Positions 1 through 11,139 of a stretch of DNA of 40,545 bases are shown here, piece by piece. The stretch's first letter is position 1. Every line of letters begins with the position of its first letter. Source of the DNA: Pseudomonadota bacterium. GTDB lineage: Bacteria > Pseudomonadota > Gammaproteobacteria > Xanthomonadales > Xanthomonadaceae. The notes beneath the pieces are model-generated. The model made no database searches and had not been told where the DNA came from. It saw nothing but the letters and a program-made list of their open reading frames with translations. The position numbers were made by a program, and so were the translations under genes. The stretch is from assembly GCA_029560515.1 (NCBI GenBank), contig JAKQKT010000220.1:1-40545 (forward strand), given 5' to 3'.

Positions 1-1084
1 CGACCGGATCTTCCACCGTGATGATTTTTACATCCGGCGTATTGAGTTGATTGAGCGCCGCGTAAAGCGTTGTCGTTTTGCCGGAACCGGTCGGGCCGGT
101 CACCAGCAAAATACCATGCGGCTGTTCGAGCACTTTGACGAAATCACCGAGAAACTCGTCGGTGAAACCCAGTGCCTTGAAATCGAGGACGACGGATTCG
201 CGATCGAGCAAACGCATGACAACCGATTCACCGTGTGCCGTCGGTACGCTGCTGACACGCAAATCCAGTTCCTTGCCCTGCACGCGCACCATGATGCGGC
301 CATCCTGCGGCAAGCGACGTTCGGCAATATTCAATTTCGCCATGATCTTGATACGCGAAATGATCGCGGCGGTCAGATTGGCCGGCGGCGATTCGGCATC
401 GATCAAAACGCCATCAACGCGATTGCGGACTTTCAAACGGTTTTCGTATGGCTCGATGTGAATATCCGATGCGCGCATTTCGACGGCACGCTGGATGATC
501 AGATTGACCAGGCGGATAACGGGAGCTTCGGAAGCCAAATCGCGAAGATGTTCGACATCGTCTTCGTCGCCGCTACTCGAATCGTCACCAATATTTTCAA
601 CGATGGTGCCCATCGCGCTTCGACCCTGGCCGAAATAGCGTTCGATCAAATCCGAAATTTCCGAACGCAAACCCACCAGCACTTTCACGTTCTTGCCGGT
701 CGCCAACTCCACCGCCTGTGCCGCGTAATCGTCCTGGGCATCTGCAACCAGCAACTCGAGCACATCATCTTTTTCGGCGATGGGACAGACCGAATGCTGC
801 TTCATGAAGCGGACGGTCAAGGATAAATTTTCCGGTCCGGCTTCCGGGCAATCTTTCGAGAGCAGCAGCGGCAAACCCAAAACTTCGCTGCTTGCCTCGG
901 CCATATCGCGTTCCGAGACCATGCCAAGACGAACCAGCAAGCCCGACAGGGCACCGCCGGATTCCGTTTGCAGGCGCAGTGCGCGTCCGTGATCGGCTTC
1001 TTTCAAACGGCCTTTCAATAGCAATGCCTGGGCGATTCGCTCGTCTGCTGAAGCTTCTGGAATGTCATTCAAGGCCGCGTTCAC
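1..1084 (-). CDS. gspE: GspE/PilB-family secretion/pilus assembly ATPase (C-terminus cut by window edge)
   Basis: Reverse-strand translation from GTG at 1084 (VNAALNDIPEASADERIAQALLLKGRLKEAD...) through ...ASDIHIEPYENRLKVRNRVDG... to Walker A HGILLVTGPTGSGKTTTLYAALNQLNTPDVKIITVEDPV at the window edge. GspE versus PilB assignment is not certain. Confidence 0.85.
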   Translation of the reverse strand, partial: MNAALNDIPEASADERIAQALLLKGRLKEADHGRALRLQTESGGALSGLLVRLGMVSERDMAEASSEVLGLPLLLSKDCPEAGPENLSLTVRFMKQHSVCPIAEKDDVLELLVADAQDDYAAQAVELATGKNVKVLVGLRSEISDLIERYFGQGRSAMGTIVENIGDDSSSGDEDDVEHLRDLASEAPVIRLVNLIIQRAVEMRASDIHIEPYENRLKVRNRVDGVLIDAESPPANLTAAIISRIKIMAKLNIAERRLPQDGRIMVRVQGKELDLRVSSVPTAHGESVVMRLLDRESVVLDFKALGFTDEFLGDFVKVLEQPHGILLVTGPTGSGKTTTLYAALNQLNTPDVKIITVEDPV

Positions 1085-1218
1085 AAATCTCTCCAAATCT
1101 TGAGGCCAAACTTTAGCAGAAATGGCCTTGCTTGGGCTTCCGAGGCCCGCGCCTCAAGCACGCCTGTCCGATAGCGAGGCGATAAGGGATACTTGCCATC
1201 GATATTCAGGATGTCACG

Positions 1219-2784
1219 ATGAAGCAACGACCCGACAACAGCTTGATGATTGCCCGCAAAGCCTTCCAAAACGGCGACTACCGGTCATCGCAGCATTTTT
1301 TCCAGCTCGCCGCCAGGCAGGATCCCGGCAATATTGAAGCCTTGGTCAAACTCTCGGCCTGCGCCAGCATGCTTGGACACCCCAGAATGGCGCGCTCGCA
1401 TGCACTCGATGCCAGCAGGATGCTCGACCAGGAACCGCAATGGCTCGCGGAGCTTGCCGAGCAACTCAGCCTCGTGGGTGAATCCGAAGCGGCGTTTCGG
1501 CTTATCCAGACACTCAGCCCGGAAACGGCCATGCCGGTTTTGGCCAAAGCCGGCGTTGCCGCTACCTTGCACCGCATCGTCAAGCTGGATGAAGCCCTGA
1601 TCTGGATCGGACAGGCGGCATCGGAAGTGAAAAACGATGCCCGACATTCCATCGTCCACGCCTTCCATGGCGAGATATTGCGATTCCATAACCGCCAGCA
1701 AGAAGCTTATGCCGCGTATGAAAAAGCGATACGGCTTGATCCTGCCTATCCGCAATCGTATCTGGGTCGCGGATTGGTGCAGCGCGCCACGAGCGAACAT
1801 CATCATGTCGATAATTTGCGCAAGCTGTTGTCGCGATGCAAACCCAACACCCGACTGGAAGCCTGTGCATCGTATGCATTATTCAAGGAGCTCGACGAAC
1901 TCGGAGACTACGCATCCGCCTGGCCCCAACTGGAACGCGGCTGGCGTGCCAAACGTACCGAAAAAGGCTACCGCGTGGCGGAAGAATCCATGCTGTTTGA
2001 AAGGCTATCGGCACTCACCAACAAACTGAAATCCACAGAACATCCACAGACAGACGAATATCCGATTCCCGTATTTATTCTGGGACAACCCCGGAGCGGC
2101 AGCACATTGATCGAGCGCCTGCTGGCACAACATCCCGATGTCCATGCCGCAGGCGAGCTATTCGATTTCATCCAGCAATTGCATTGGTGCGCCGATATTC
2201 CGGCACGCGGTTTCGTTTCCATTGAAGCGGCAGAGCGTGTCGCTACACAGGATATGTCAAACCTGGGCGAGCGTTATCTCGAGCACATCAAATGGCGTGC
2301 AAACGGCAAAAAATTCGTGGTGGACAAACTGCCTCCGAATTATTTGTTGACGGCATTCATCGCCAAAGCGCTTCCGCAGGCGATCATCATCCACAGTGTC
2401 CGCGACCCGATGGACACCTGTTATTCGCAACTGAAGGAATGTTTCGATCACGGCTACGAACATAGCTATTCGCCCGACGACATGGCGAATCATTATCTTG
2501 GCTACCGGAATTTCATGGAAAGCTTGCAAAACGCCATTCCCGGCCGGATTCATGATTGCCATCACTCGGAGATGATTGACGAGCCCAGCGTCGGCGCAAG
2601 CCGTTTATTTGCGGCCTGTCAACTGGAGTTCAAGAACGAATATCTTTCGATCGAAACCGACAAACGTCCGGTCTCGACCGCCAGCAGTTCCCAGGTACGA
2701 TCAAAAATCAATCGTGAAGGTGTGGGCCGTTGGCAACCTTATGCCGACAAGCTCAAGGACATGCAGGACAAATTAGGTCCATGA
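1219..2784 (+). CDS. TPR-repeat sulfotransferase family protein
   Basis: 521 aa; N-terminal TPR-like repeats (AYAAYEKAIRLDPAYPQSYLGRG) and a sulfotransferase PAPS-binding-like motif (PVFILGQPRSGSTLIERLLAQHPDVHAAGEL; HSVRDPMDTCYSQLKECF). Confidence 0.88.
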   Translation: MKQRPDNSLMIARKAFQNGDYRSSQHFFQLAARQDPGNIEALVKLSACASMLGHPRMARSHALDASRMLDQEPQWLAELAEQLSLVGESEAAFRLIQTLSPETAMPVLAKAGVAATLHRIVKLDEALIWIGQAASEVKNDARHSIVHAFHGEILRFHNRQQEAYAAYEKAIRLDPAYPQSYLGRGLVQRATSEHHHVDNLRKLLSRCKPNTRLEACASYALFKELDELGDYASAWPQLERGWRAKRTEKGYRVAEESMLFERLSALTNKLKSTEHPQTDEYPIPVFILGQPRSGSTLIERLLAQHPDVHAAGELFDFIQQLHWCADIPARGFVSIEAAERVATQDMSNLGERYLEHIKWRANGKKFVVDKLPPNYLLTAFIAKALPQAIIIHSVRDPMDTCYSQLKECFDHGYEHSYSPDDMANHYLGYRNFMESLQNAIPGRIHDCHHSEMIDEPSVGASRLFAACQLEFKNEYLSIETDKRPVSTASSSQVRSKINREGVGRWQPYADKLKDMQDKLGP

Positions 2785-2810
2785 AAAAGCCCGGCATGGC
2801 CGGGCTTTTT
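2784..2810. terminator. Rho-independent (bidirectional) terminator
   Basis: aaaaagcccggc-atg-gccgggcttttt: 12-bp perfect stem with A- and T-tracts, between the convergent sulfotransferase and OMP genes. Confidence 0.9.
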
Positions 2811-2840
2811 GTTTACAACGGATGTTCCAATCAACAAGGA

Positions 2841-3449
2841 TTAGAAGCTGTAACGGGCACCGACGAATGCTGTGTTCGAATCGCCGAAACCGAGCTTGTA
2901 TTCACCTTGCAGGCTCCAGTTATCGTTGAAGTGATAAGCACCGTTCAAACGCAGATAAGCTTGGTCATCGTTCAGGATATTAGAACCGATATCGTAATCC
3001 CAGCTTTCATAGCCAAGGGCTGCTTCACCGCTCACTTTGTCGCTACCGCCGGCAATACCGATTTCACCGCCCCAGACTTGTGCATCAATATTGTTAGGGC
3101 CGAGTTGTTCATTGACATCGGAATAGGTCAAGCCGAGCAACAAATCGGTTTTGTCGGAAATCGGATTTCTGAAACCAAGGCCGAGGGTCCACTTGCTGTC
3201 GAGATCCAGACCGCTGTTGCCCGAACCGCCTTGAGCGAAAGCGAGGCTAGCATTCCATTTTTCGCTAAAAGCCCATTGGCCCTTGATTGCGCCGCCGCGG
3301 TAGTCATGAATTAGCGAGCTGTAGAGATCGGTCAGCGGGGTACCTGTCTGGGCATAACCGAATTCGATATAGCTCTTGTTGGTATCTGCAGCTTGTGCGG
3401 ACAAAGGGGCTGCAACCGCAAGCATCAGAGCAAAAAGTTGTACTTTCAT
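2841..3449 (-). CDS. Small outer-membrane beta-barrel protein with signal peptide
   Basis: 202 aa; signal peptide MKVQLFALMLAVAAPLSAQAA; alternating amphipathic strands; ends in aromatic F (FVGARYSF); SD ggagag upstream. Confidence 0.8.
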   Translation of the reverse strand: MKVQLFALMLAVAAPLSAQAADTNKSYIEFGYAQTGTPLTDLYSSLIHDYRGGAIKGQWAFSEKWNASLAFAQGGSGNSGLDLDSKWTLGLGFRNPISDKTDLLLGLTYSDVNEQLGPNNIDAQVWGGEIGIAGGSDKVSGEAALGYESWDYDIGSNILNDDQAYLRLNGAYHFNDNWSLQGEYKLGFGDSNTAFVGARYSF

Positions 3450-3666
3450 GTAACTCTCCAGTAATTGTTAAACACCTTAAGGGCGATGAGGTTACTTTCC
3501 TCACAAGTTAAATAAACGCTAATCAGGGGAAAAAGAGGACAAAAATGCCGATGTGGTTCGTTCAGGTTGGCGACCTAGCCCTCTTTTTTGCTTTATAGAC
3601 TGAGGTTCGCATTAAAACAAGCCGTTACACAAAATTTAACGTCCCGCTCAAGCTTGCTTCAGGGGC

Positions 3667-6600
3667 TTAAGATACCCAGACCCGCGCATTACGAAACATC
3701 CTCAACCATGGCGATGCTTCCTGCCAATCAGCCGGATGCCAGCTCATTTGTACCGTGCGATGGACACGCTCCGGATGCGGCATCAGCAGTGTGCTGCGGC
3801 CATCAAGACTGGTAAGACCGGTAATGCCCTCGGCAGAGCCATTCGGATTGACCGGATAATCGCTTGCCATCAGGCCATTGCCGTCAATGAAACGCAGAGC
3901 TATCTGGGCCTGGGCAATATGTTCAGGGGCGTCGAATACAGCACGACCTTCGCCATGAGAAACCACGATAGGAATCCGCGAGCCCTGCATGCCGGCAAAG
4001 AAGAGTGACGGCGATGCCTGGACTTCGACGAGCGACAAACGGGCCTCGAATTGTTCGGAACGATTCCGCAGGAATCGCGGCCAGTGCTCGGCCCCGGGGA
4101 TCATGGACTTCAGTTGCGCCAGCATTTGGCAGCCGTTGCACACGCCCAGACTGAAACTGTCATTACGGGCAAAGAATTCCGAAAATTGCTGGCGAATTGC
4201 AGGCCGCTCCAGAATCGAGGTTGCCCAGCCGCGACCGGCCCCAAGCACATCGCCATAACTGAAACCGCCGCAAGCGGCGAAACCCTTGAATTGCTGCAAA
4301 TTGATCCTTCCCGAAATCAGGTCGGACATATGGACATCAACGGCAGTGAAGCCCGCTTTGTCAAAAGCGGCCGCCATTTCCATTTGCGAGTTGACGCCCT
4401 GCTCGCGCAGGATCGCCACTTTAGGACGCACGCCGCGGTTGATATAAGGCGCGGCAACGTCTTCATTTGGATCGAAATGTAACTGTGCCTGCAAACCGGG
4501 CGCTTCGAAATCGCGGGCAATATCCTTTTCGCTATCGGCGCATTCCGGATTGTCACGCAGGCGTTGCATCGCATGGGTGACCTGCCACCATGCATCGAAA
4601 GCTTCCTGCCAGGACCACTCCACGACCGCTTCCCGTTCTTCGCTGACACGAATGACCGGTTGCGAAACCGGCTTGCCGATGATTTGCGCACAGTGAGTCA
4701 AGTCGAACCGGTTGATCAGGTCCGCGAACGCCGCGCGATCTTCGCTCGCGACCTGCACCACGGCACCGAGTTCTTCATTGAACAAGACCTTGAAAGCATC
4801 TTCACCCCAGGCATCAAGATGGAGATCAAGACCGGCATGACCGGCGAATGCCATTTCGCATAGCGCTGCAAATGCACCGCCGTCGGAACGGTCGTGGTAG
4901 GCAAGCAAAAGCTGGTCCGCACGCGCGCTCTGGACCAGATCGAAGAATGAGCTCAGCAAACGTGCATCGTCCAGATCGGGACAGGCGCCGCCGAAGGCTT
5001 CATAACATTGCGCCAGCACACTGCCGCCCAAGCGTGATTTGCCGGCGCCCAAACCGATCAGCCACAAATCGGAATCGATATTTCTTTGTAGCTGGGGTGT
5101 CAGCTGTGTGCGGACATCTTGCACGCGCGCGAATGCGGTAATGATCAGCGAAACCGGCGATACCGATTTTTGTTCGATGCCATCGGCCTGCCACTGTGCC
5201 TGCATCGAGAGAGAATCCTTGCCCACCGGAATGCTGATATCCAATTCCGGACACAATTCCAATCCAACGGTCTTCACCGCTTCAAACAACAGGGCGTCTT
5301 CACCCGGAAAGGCTGCAGCCGCCATCCAGTTTGCCGAGAGTTTCACTTCCGACAGACTCGCTACCGGTGCCGCGGCCAAATTGGTGATGGCTTCACCAAC
5401 AGCCATGCGCGCAGCTGCCGCAGAATCGATCAGGGCCAAAGGCGTTCGCTCGCCGATCGACATGGCTTCGCCGGCGTATTCAAAAAAGTCACTCAGGGTA
5501 ATGGCGCAATCGGCTACCGGCATCTGCCACGGACCTACCATCTGATCGCGCGTACTCATTCCGCCAACACTGCGATCACCGATTGTGATCAAGAAATTTT
5601 TCGATGCCACGGTTGGATGCGACAGCACGCGCAGGCCTGCTTCGCGCAGCGAAATTTCCGAGGTATCCAGTTTCGGCCAGCGTGTCGCCACCGGCTGCTG
5701 CGTGTCCCGCAACATTTTCGGTGCATTGCCGAACAAGACGGCCATCGGCATATCCACCGCCTTTTCACCGTTTGCCGATTGCAATGTCAGGTGTTCGATT
5801 TCGGTCGCGATACCCACGACAGCATAGGGACAACGCTCGCGTTGACAGATGGCTTCAAACTCGGCCAGATCTTTTGCCGCCACGCCGATGACATAGCGCT
5901 CCTGCGATTCATTGCTCCACAATTGCATCGGCGAAAGCGAAGGATCATCACTGGGCAATTTATCCAATTCGATTATGCCGCCGACATTCGAGTCATGCAG
6001 CAGTTCGGGAATCGCATTCGACAAACCGCCAGCACCGACATCGTGTACGCATAAAATCGGATTGCGTTCGCCAAGGGCCACGCATCGATCGATAACTTCC
6101 TGGCAACGACGCTCCATTTCCGGGTTGTCGCGTTGCACCGAAGCGAAATCCAGCGCCTCGGAGGACTGTCCGGAAGCAACCGAAGATGCAGCGCCGCCAC
6201 CCAGACCAATCAACATGGCCGGGCCACCCAGCACCACGACATGATCGTTAGGGCTCAATAATAATTTCTTGACCAGACTCGGCTCAACCGCGCCCAATCC
6301 GCCGGCCAGCATGATCGGCTTGTCATAGGCGCGCACCAGGCCGGGCGTTGCCGTTGGCAATTCAAAGCTGCGGAAATAACCGGTCAGGTTCGGCCGGCCA
6401 AATTCATTGTTGAAAGCGGCGCCGCCAAGCGGGCCGTCAAGCATGATTTCAAATGCCGATGCCATGCGAGGATTCAGTGAACGCTCTTTTTCCCATGGCT
6501 GGGCAAGACCCGGAATACGCAAATGCGAAACCGAGAATCCGGTCAGCCCGGCTTTCGGTTTGCCGCCACGGCCGGTGGCACCTTCATCACGAATTTCACC

Positions 6601-7527
6601 GCCTGCACCGGTACTTGCGCCAGGAAACGGCGAAATCGCGGTCGGATGATTATGGGTTTCCACCTTGATGCAAAACGCGCTGTCGTAGGCGGCGCTGCGT
6701 TGATATTCGCCCGATTGGGAATCAGGACGAAAACGCGCAGCAGGAAAACCTTGTACCACGGCTGCATTGTCCTTGTAGGCACTCAAGGTGAATTGTGGTG
6801 ATTGTGCATGCGTGTTTTTAATCATCTGGAAAAGCGATTGCGGTTGCGCTTCGCCATCAATGATGTAATTCGCATTGAAAATCTTGTGTCGGCAATGCTC
6901 GGAATTCGCCTGCGCAAACATCATCAACTCGGCATCGGTGGCATCGCGACCCATCTGGACATAACAGGCTTGCAGATACTCGATTTCATCCGGTGACAAT
7001 GCCAGGCCAAGACGCAGGTTCGCTTCTGCCAGATTCGACATGGCGACGTGCTGCAATTTTCCGGCCGGCAAATGATTGAACAATTCCGCTGCCTGTTCGC
7101 GTGATTGCAGCAGCGATTGCGTCATCGGATCGAACAAGGCGCGTTTTACTTTATCGAAACTTTGCTCCGTGACTTCCGGCATTCCGCTGATATCGAGACG
7201 CAGACCACGTTCAACCCGAAGGATTGGATGCCCTGCTCCGCGCAGGATTTCGGTTGCCTTGCTGGCCCAGGGCGACAAGGTGCCCAGACGCGGCGTTACG
7301 AATACGCTTTTTGCATCGCTTTGCAATGGCTCGCTGGCAGGGCAACCTTCAAGAATTCGGCCAATCGCGGCCGTGTCGGGGGACTGTCTTGGCTCGGGGT
7401 CGACAAAGTAAATATGCCAGGCGCCTAGGATGCGAATGCTGGGAGATAACTGGCGTAAACGTGTTTCGAGACGGTCGCGACGAAATGGCGACAGAGCGGC
7501 AAGGCCCTCAAGGACGATCATGTCCAA
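3667..7527 (-). CDS. purL: Phosphoribosylformylglycinamidine synthase
   Basis: 1286 aa; [52 protein letters not shown]-terminal glutamine amidotransferase ([29 protein letters not shown]). Start may be the second ATG at 7521. Confidence 0.97.
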   Translation of the reverse strand: MDMIVLEGLAALSPFRRDRLETRLRQLSPSIRILGAWHIYFVDPEPRQSPDTAAIGRILEGCPASEPLQSDAKSVFVTPRLGTLSPWASKATEILRGAGHPILRVERGLRLDISGMPEVTEQSFDKVKRALFDPMTQSLLQSREQAAELFNHLPAGKLQHVAMSNLAEANLRLGLALSPDEIEYLQACYVQMGRDATDAELMMFAQANSEHCRHKIFNANYIIDGEAQPQSLFQMIKNTHAQSPQFTLSAYKDNAAVVQGFPAARFRPDSQSGEYQRSAAYDSAFCIKVETHNHPTAISPFPGASTGAGGEIRDEGATGRGGKPKAGLTGFSVSHLRIPGLAQPWEKERSLNPRMASAFEIMLDGPLGGAAFNNEFGRPNLTGYFRSFELPTATPGLVRAYDKPIMLAGGLGAVEPSLVKKLLLSPNDHVVVLGGPAMLIGLGGGAASSVASGQSSEALDFASVQRDNPEMERRCQEVIDRCVALGERNPILCVHDVGAGGLSNAIPELLHDSNVGGIIELDKLPSDDPSLSPMQLWSNESQERYVIGVAAKDLAEFEAICQRERCPYAVVGIATEIEHLTLQSANGEKAVDMPMAVLFGNAPKMLRDTQQPVATRWPKLDTSEISLREAGLRVLSHPTVASKNFLITIGDRSVGGMSTRDQMVGPWQMPVADCAITLSDFFEYAGEAMSIGERTPLALIDSAAAARMAVGEAITNLAAAPVASLSEVKLSANWMAAAAFPGEDALLFEAVKTVGLELCPELDISIPVGKDSLSMQAQWQADGIEQKSVSPVSLIITAFARVQDVRTQLTPQLQRNIDSDLWLIGLGAGKSRLGGSVLAQCYEAFGGACPDLDDARLLSSFFDLVQSARADQLLLAYHDRSDGGAFAALCEMAFAGHAGLDLHLDAWGEDAFKVLFNEELGAVVQVASEDRAAFADLINRFDLTHCAQIIGKPVSQPVIRVSEEREAVVEWSWQEAFDAWWQVTHAMQRLRDNPECADSEKDIARDFEAPGLQAQLHFDPNEDVAAPYINRGVRPKVAILREQGVNSQMEMAAAFDKAGFTAVDVHMSDLISGRINLQQFKGFAACGGFSYGDVLGAGRGWATSILERPAIRQQFSEFFARNDSFSLGVCNGCQMLAQLKSMIPGAEHWPRFLRNRSEQFEARLSLVEVQASPSLFFAGMQGSRIPIVVSHGEGRAVFDAPEHIAQAQIALRFIDGNGLMASDYPVNPNGSAEGITGLTSLDGRSTLLMPHPERVHRTVQMSWHPADWQEASPWLRMFRNARVWVS

Positions 7528-7582
7528 AAAATCCGTATATTCGGGGCCGCCATTCTAGCAGGCTGGTGAATATTGGCCCAGT

Positions 7583-7604
7583 AGGGCGATTCGCGAATCG
7601 CCCT
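7583..7604. repeat. 22-bp perfect palindrome between dsbC and purL
   Basis: AGGGCGATTCGCGAATCGCCCT reads identically on both strands. Confidence 0.9.
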
Positions 7605-7656
7605 GTTTATGCGAGCCTTGGGCCAAGCGATTTACTTTATGCCTGACCCAAATCCA

Positions 7657-8433
7657 TCAATTGGCCGGTTTTTTAGCCAATTTATCGAGCGTGGCAAGCA
7701 TCTGTTGTGGTGCCAGGTAACCCCCGACTTGCGTGCCGTCGGCCGAATACACCGCCGGAGTTCCATCAAAACCAATTTTCTGACCCAAGGCGTAATCCGC
7801 TGCAATCGGGTTTGCACAGGTTTTCTTTGGAACCGGACGATCATTCTTCGCATCGGTCAGTGCCTTGCGGCGATCCGCCGAACACCAGACATTGATGGCC
7901 TTGTCCGAGGAATCCGAACCCACTCCGGCACGAGGATAAAACAGGTATTCGACGCTGATGCCCAGTTTGTTGTATTCGGCAATCTGCTGGTGCATTTTGC
8001 GGCAGTAGCCGCAATCAATATCCGTAAAGACCGTAACGCGATGAACCGGCTTGGCCGCGGCGAAAATGATTCGACGCTCGGGACCCACTTTCGCCAGTAT
8101 TCCACGACGAATCTGGGCCTGGCTGGCTTCGGTCATGCTTGTCCGTGTCGTCAAATCGAACAGGCTGCCCTGAAACAGATAACGGCCATCCGCTGAGACA
8201 TAAATAATTCGACCGCCAACAGCAACTTCGCGAAAACCCGGAATGGGTGAAGCTTTGATACTGTCGATTTGAGTACCCGGCATCGCTTTTTCGAGCGCCA
8301 CGCGAATGGCAGTGTCATTGGCAGCTGCCGGAGCGGCGGCGGGTGCTTGCGGTTTGTTCAGGCGAGGCTGAGCGTGAATGACCCCGGCTGTGCAGGCAAG
8401 AACCATAAACATCGAAATACGGAATAAACGCAT
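7657..8433 (-). CDS. dsbC: Thiol:disulfide interchange protein DsbC
   Basis: Signal peptide MRLFRISMFMVLACTAGVIHAQ (start at 8433 preferred over the 8472 ORF start), FTDIDCGYCRKMHQQI active site, second cysteine pair. Confidence 0.9.
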   Translation of the reverse strand: MRLFRISMFMVLACTAGVIHAQPRLNKPQAPAAAPAAANDTAIRVALEKAMPGTQIDSIKASPIPGFREVAVGGRIIYVSADGRYLFQGSLFDLTTRTSMTEASQAQIRRGILAKVGPERRIIFAAAKPVHRVTVFTDIDCGYCRKMHQQIAEYNKLGISVEYLFYPRAGVGSDSSDKAINVWCSADRRKALTDAKNDRPVPKKTCANPIAADYALGQKIGFDGTPAVYSADGTQVGGYLAPQQMLATLDKLAKKPAN

Positions 8434-8552
8434 TATCTGGCGACCTTTTTTTAAGCTGTGAGATTGACCCACGCCGAAGACGGGAGTTCAAATATTTTGC
8501 CACGATAACCGAAAAGACGTGTTTGTTGGACGTGAACAGCCTGGGTCAGGCT

Positions 8553-9512
8553 TTAGGCGCGGGGATGATGGGCTTGATGCAGGCGTTTCAGGCCCTCTTT
8601 TGCGACCAGGGTATAGATTTGTGTCGTTGACAGTGAGCTGTGACCCAGCAGCATTTGCAGGGCACGCAAGTCGGCGCCGTGGTTTAACAAGTGGGTGGCA
8701 AAGCTGTGCCGCAAACCATGCGGACTCACCTTGCCGCTATCGATGCCTGCCCGCACCGCCATTTTCTTGATCAGGCTCCAGAATTGCTGCCGTGTCATGG
8801 CTTCTGCGTTCGCGCCTAAAAAAAGCGCGGAAAGATTTTTTTTCTGTACAAACACCGGCCTTGCTTGTTGCAGATAACGTTCAAGCCAGTGTTGCGCCTC
8901 TTCCCCCATCGGCACCAGGCGCTCCTTGCTGCCCTTGCCCATGACACGCAAAACCCCCTGGCGAAGATTGATCGAGGTAGTGGGCAGTGTCACCAATTCA
9001 CTCACGCGCAAGCCGGTGGCATACATCAGCTCGATCATGGCGCGATCACGCAGGCCTTCGTTCGTATTGGTATCGGGGCCGCCGAGCAAAGCCTCGATTT
9101 CGCTTTCCGACAGGGCTTTAGGCAAACCCTTGCTCAATTTCGGCAACTCAAGCAAGGCGGTTGGATCTTCCTTGATGGTGCCGATACGCAACTGCTGCGC
9201 ATAAAAAGAACGCAATGCCGACAACAGGCGGGCATTACTGCGTGCGGCATAATTTTGCCCGCTGCGCTCGGAAAGGTAGTCGAATAAATCCTGCCGCTTT
9301 ACACCCAGCAGATGTCCAGAACGGTGCTGCAGCCAACGCGACAAGCCTTCCAGATCATGGCGATAACTTTCCTGGGTGGGTCGTGCAAGACCACTTTCAG
9401 CCCAGCTGCGTTCCAGAAATTGTCGAATAAGCAAGGATTCCGTTTCGGCAACGGGAGGCATGGCCTGGGCCATCATGCGGCGATCGGCGACGGTGCTTGA
9501 TTTATTTTTCAC
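8553..9512 (-). CDS. xerD: Site-specific tyrosine recombinase XerD
   Basis: 319 aa; YATGLRVSELVTL, HGLRHSFATHLLNHGADLRALQMLLGHSSLSTTQIYT; located next to dsbC. Confidence 0.92.
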   Translation of the reverse strand: MKNKSSTVADRRMMAQAMPPVAETESLLIRQFLERSWAESGLARPTQESYRHDLEGLSRWLQHRSGHLLGVKRQDLFDYLSERSGQNYAARSNARLLSALRSFYAQQLRIGTIKEDPTALLELPKLSKGLPKALSESEIEALLGGPDTNTNEGLRDRAMIELMYATGLRVSELVTLPTTSINLRQGVLRVMGKGSKERLVPMGEEAQHWLERYLQQARPVFVQKKNLSALFLGANAEAMTRQQFWSLIKKMAVRAGIDSGKVSPHGLRHSFATHLLNHGADLRALQMLLGHSSLSTTQIYTLVAKEGLKRLHQAHHPRA

Positions 9513-9596
9513 GGTTAATAGTAATCATATTTTTTTTGTCATGTAGGGGCGCCTGCTTGCCGTGCCCCCACAAAACGGGCAAAAGCTCGTTATGCT

Positions 9597-10076
9597 ATGC
9601 GGATGAATACAGAAACGATTTCGATCCCGCGTGATTCGGCCTATCCCGCCCATCTCGGCTGGCGAATCATGGCCATTGTCTATGATTTTTTACCGATGAT
9701 TCCGCTGCTTTTTATCAGCAGCATCGTGATTTTATTGTTGCACGGCGGGAAAGCCGTCGTACCCGGTACTTTCCTCGCCTATTTCGCAATGTTTTTTTAC
9801 TGGGCCGTTGTCGGCTGCTATGCCGTGGTTTCATGGCGGCGCGGTGGACAAACCATGGGCATGCGACCCTGGCGCTTGATGGTCGTCGACCAGAGTGGCA
9901 AAAGCGCCAATGCGAAAGCACTCAGTCTGCGCTATGCGGTCGCATCACTGAGTGGTGGCCTTGCATTGTTATGGTGCCTGATTGACCCGCAAAAACGCGG
10001 CCTGCACGATATCGCGAGCGGCACATTACTGGTACGAAAGCAGGCTAACGCAAGCGCCGGAACAGAAAAACGCTGA
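9597..10076 (+). CDS. RDD family membrane protein
   Basis: 159 aa; hydrophobic segments, RGGQTMGMRPWRLMVVDQSGK, LLWCLIDPQKRGLHDIASGTLLV. True start probably ATG at 9597 or 9603. Confidence 0.85.
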   Translation: MRMNTETISIPRDSAYPAHLGWRIMAIVYDFLPMIPLLFISSIVILLLHGGKAVVPGTFLAYFAMFFYWAVVGCYAVVSWRRGGQTMGMRPWRLMVVDQSGKSANAKALSLRYAVASLSGGLALLWCLIDPQKRGLHDIASGTLLVRKQANASAGTEKR

Positions 10077-11139
10077 GACCGATAAGCATCATCGGCGGCA
10101 AGGCCAGCGCGATGCGCACATCGAAGCGATAGACGCTGGCCAAGTCAACGAACAGACGCTGCATGATCAGGAAGCTGATGCCGATCACGATACCGAAGAA
10201 CAGGCGCTTGCCGAATCCACCCGAGCGCAAGGACGAGAAGGCGAACGGCAAGGTGGCAAGACAGAGCGCAAACACATTTATTGGATAAAACCAGCGTTCC
10301 CAATACACACCGATGAATCTTTCTGCATCCAGCTGATTGCGTTGCAGATAGTTGATGTTGTTAAGCAGCTCGCGCGTACTCAGAAAACCACCGCGAAACA
10401 ATGCAGACTCAAGAGCTCTTCTATCCAGCCCGCTGGCCCAGAACCATTGTGGCTGACGGGTGATAACAGCTTCATTTTTCTTGAAATCGGTGCGCTCGAC
10501 CGAGGTTAATTGCCAACCCTTGTCCATACGCAAAGCGGTTTTTGCGGTGGTCAGGCTGATCAGTTTTCCATCGTCGTCAATCTCGAACAAACGTACGCCC
10601 TGCAGTTCGATGGTCAATGCATTGTTCAGCAATTTTTCACCGCCGCTGTGGGCATTCAGGAATATCTTGCCATCGCGCGCCCACATGCCGGAATAACGGG
10701 CCATGATGACTTTGTTCGACTTCGCTTCATTGAGAATGCTTTCACTATGTTGTTCGCTTGCAGGCGCAACACTTTCCATATTGACCATCATGAGTACGGT
10801 CAGCATCCCCAGGGCAATCAATGCTCCGAGGCCGATACGCAGCTTCGATATGCCGACCGCTCTCATCGCCGTCAATTCGGAACCGCCCGCCAGGCGGCCA
10901 AGACCCAACAAGCATCCGATCACGGCGACGTAAGGAAATAAAACATACAAACGGCGCGGAATCGTGAAAAAGATATACAGCGCGGCGTGACTGATCGTGT
11001 AACTGCCCTTGCCCACCGAGCCCATTTCGCCGGCAAAGGCGCCGATGACATCAAAGCCCAGAAGTACCGCCCAAACCGCAAGCGTAGACACCAATACGTT
11101 GCGCGCCAGATAGCGGTCCATCAAACCAAAGGCGTTCAT
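10045..11139 (-). CDS. lptG: LPS export ABC transporter permease LptG
   Basis: 364 aa; MDRYLARNVLVSTLAVWAVLLGFD, YVAVIGCLLGLGRLAGGSELTAMRAVGIS; directly downstream of lptF with a 4-nt overlap. Confidence 0.93.
   Translation of the reverse strand: MNAFGLMDRYLARNVLVSTLAVWAVLLGFDVIGAFAGEMGSVGKGSYTISHAALYIFFTIPRRLYVLFPYVAVIGCLLGLGRLAGGSELTAMRAVGISKLRIGLGALIALGMLTVLMMVNMESVAPASEQHSESILNEAKSNKVIMARYSGMWARDGKIFLNAHSGGEKLLNNALTIELQGVRLFEIDDDGKLISLTTAKTALRMDKGWQLTSVERTDFKKNEAVITRQPQWFWASGLDRRALESALFRGGFLSTRELLNNINYLQRNQLDAERFIGVYWERWFYPINVFALCLATLPFAFSSLRSGGFGKRLFFGIVIGISFLIMQRLFVDLASVYRFDVRIALALPPMMLIGLSVFLFRRLR

Noticed and set aside
47-826. 259-aa plus-strand ORF at the left edge
   Set aside because: Antisense of the GspE/PilB ATPase, whose Walker A and ATPase motifs are clear on the minus strand.
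5119-6054. 311-aa plus-strand ORF antisense to purL
   Set aside because: Shadow ORF; purL on the opposite strand is unambiguous and the antisense product is low-complexity His/Arg-rich with no recognisable motif.
8553-9512. Tyrosine recombinase as the integrase of the accessory block
   Set aside because: Sequence and its position next to dsbC fit housekeeping XerD; it lies about 5 kb outside the accessory operon, separated by core genes.
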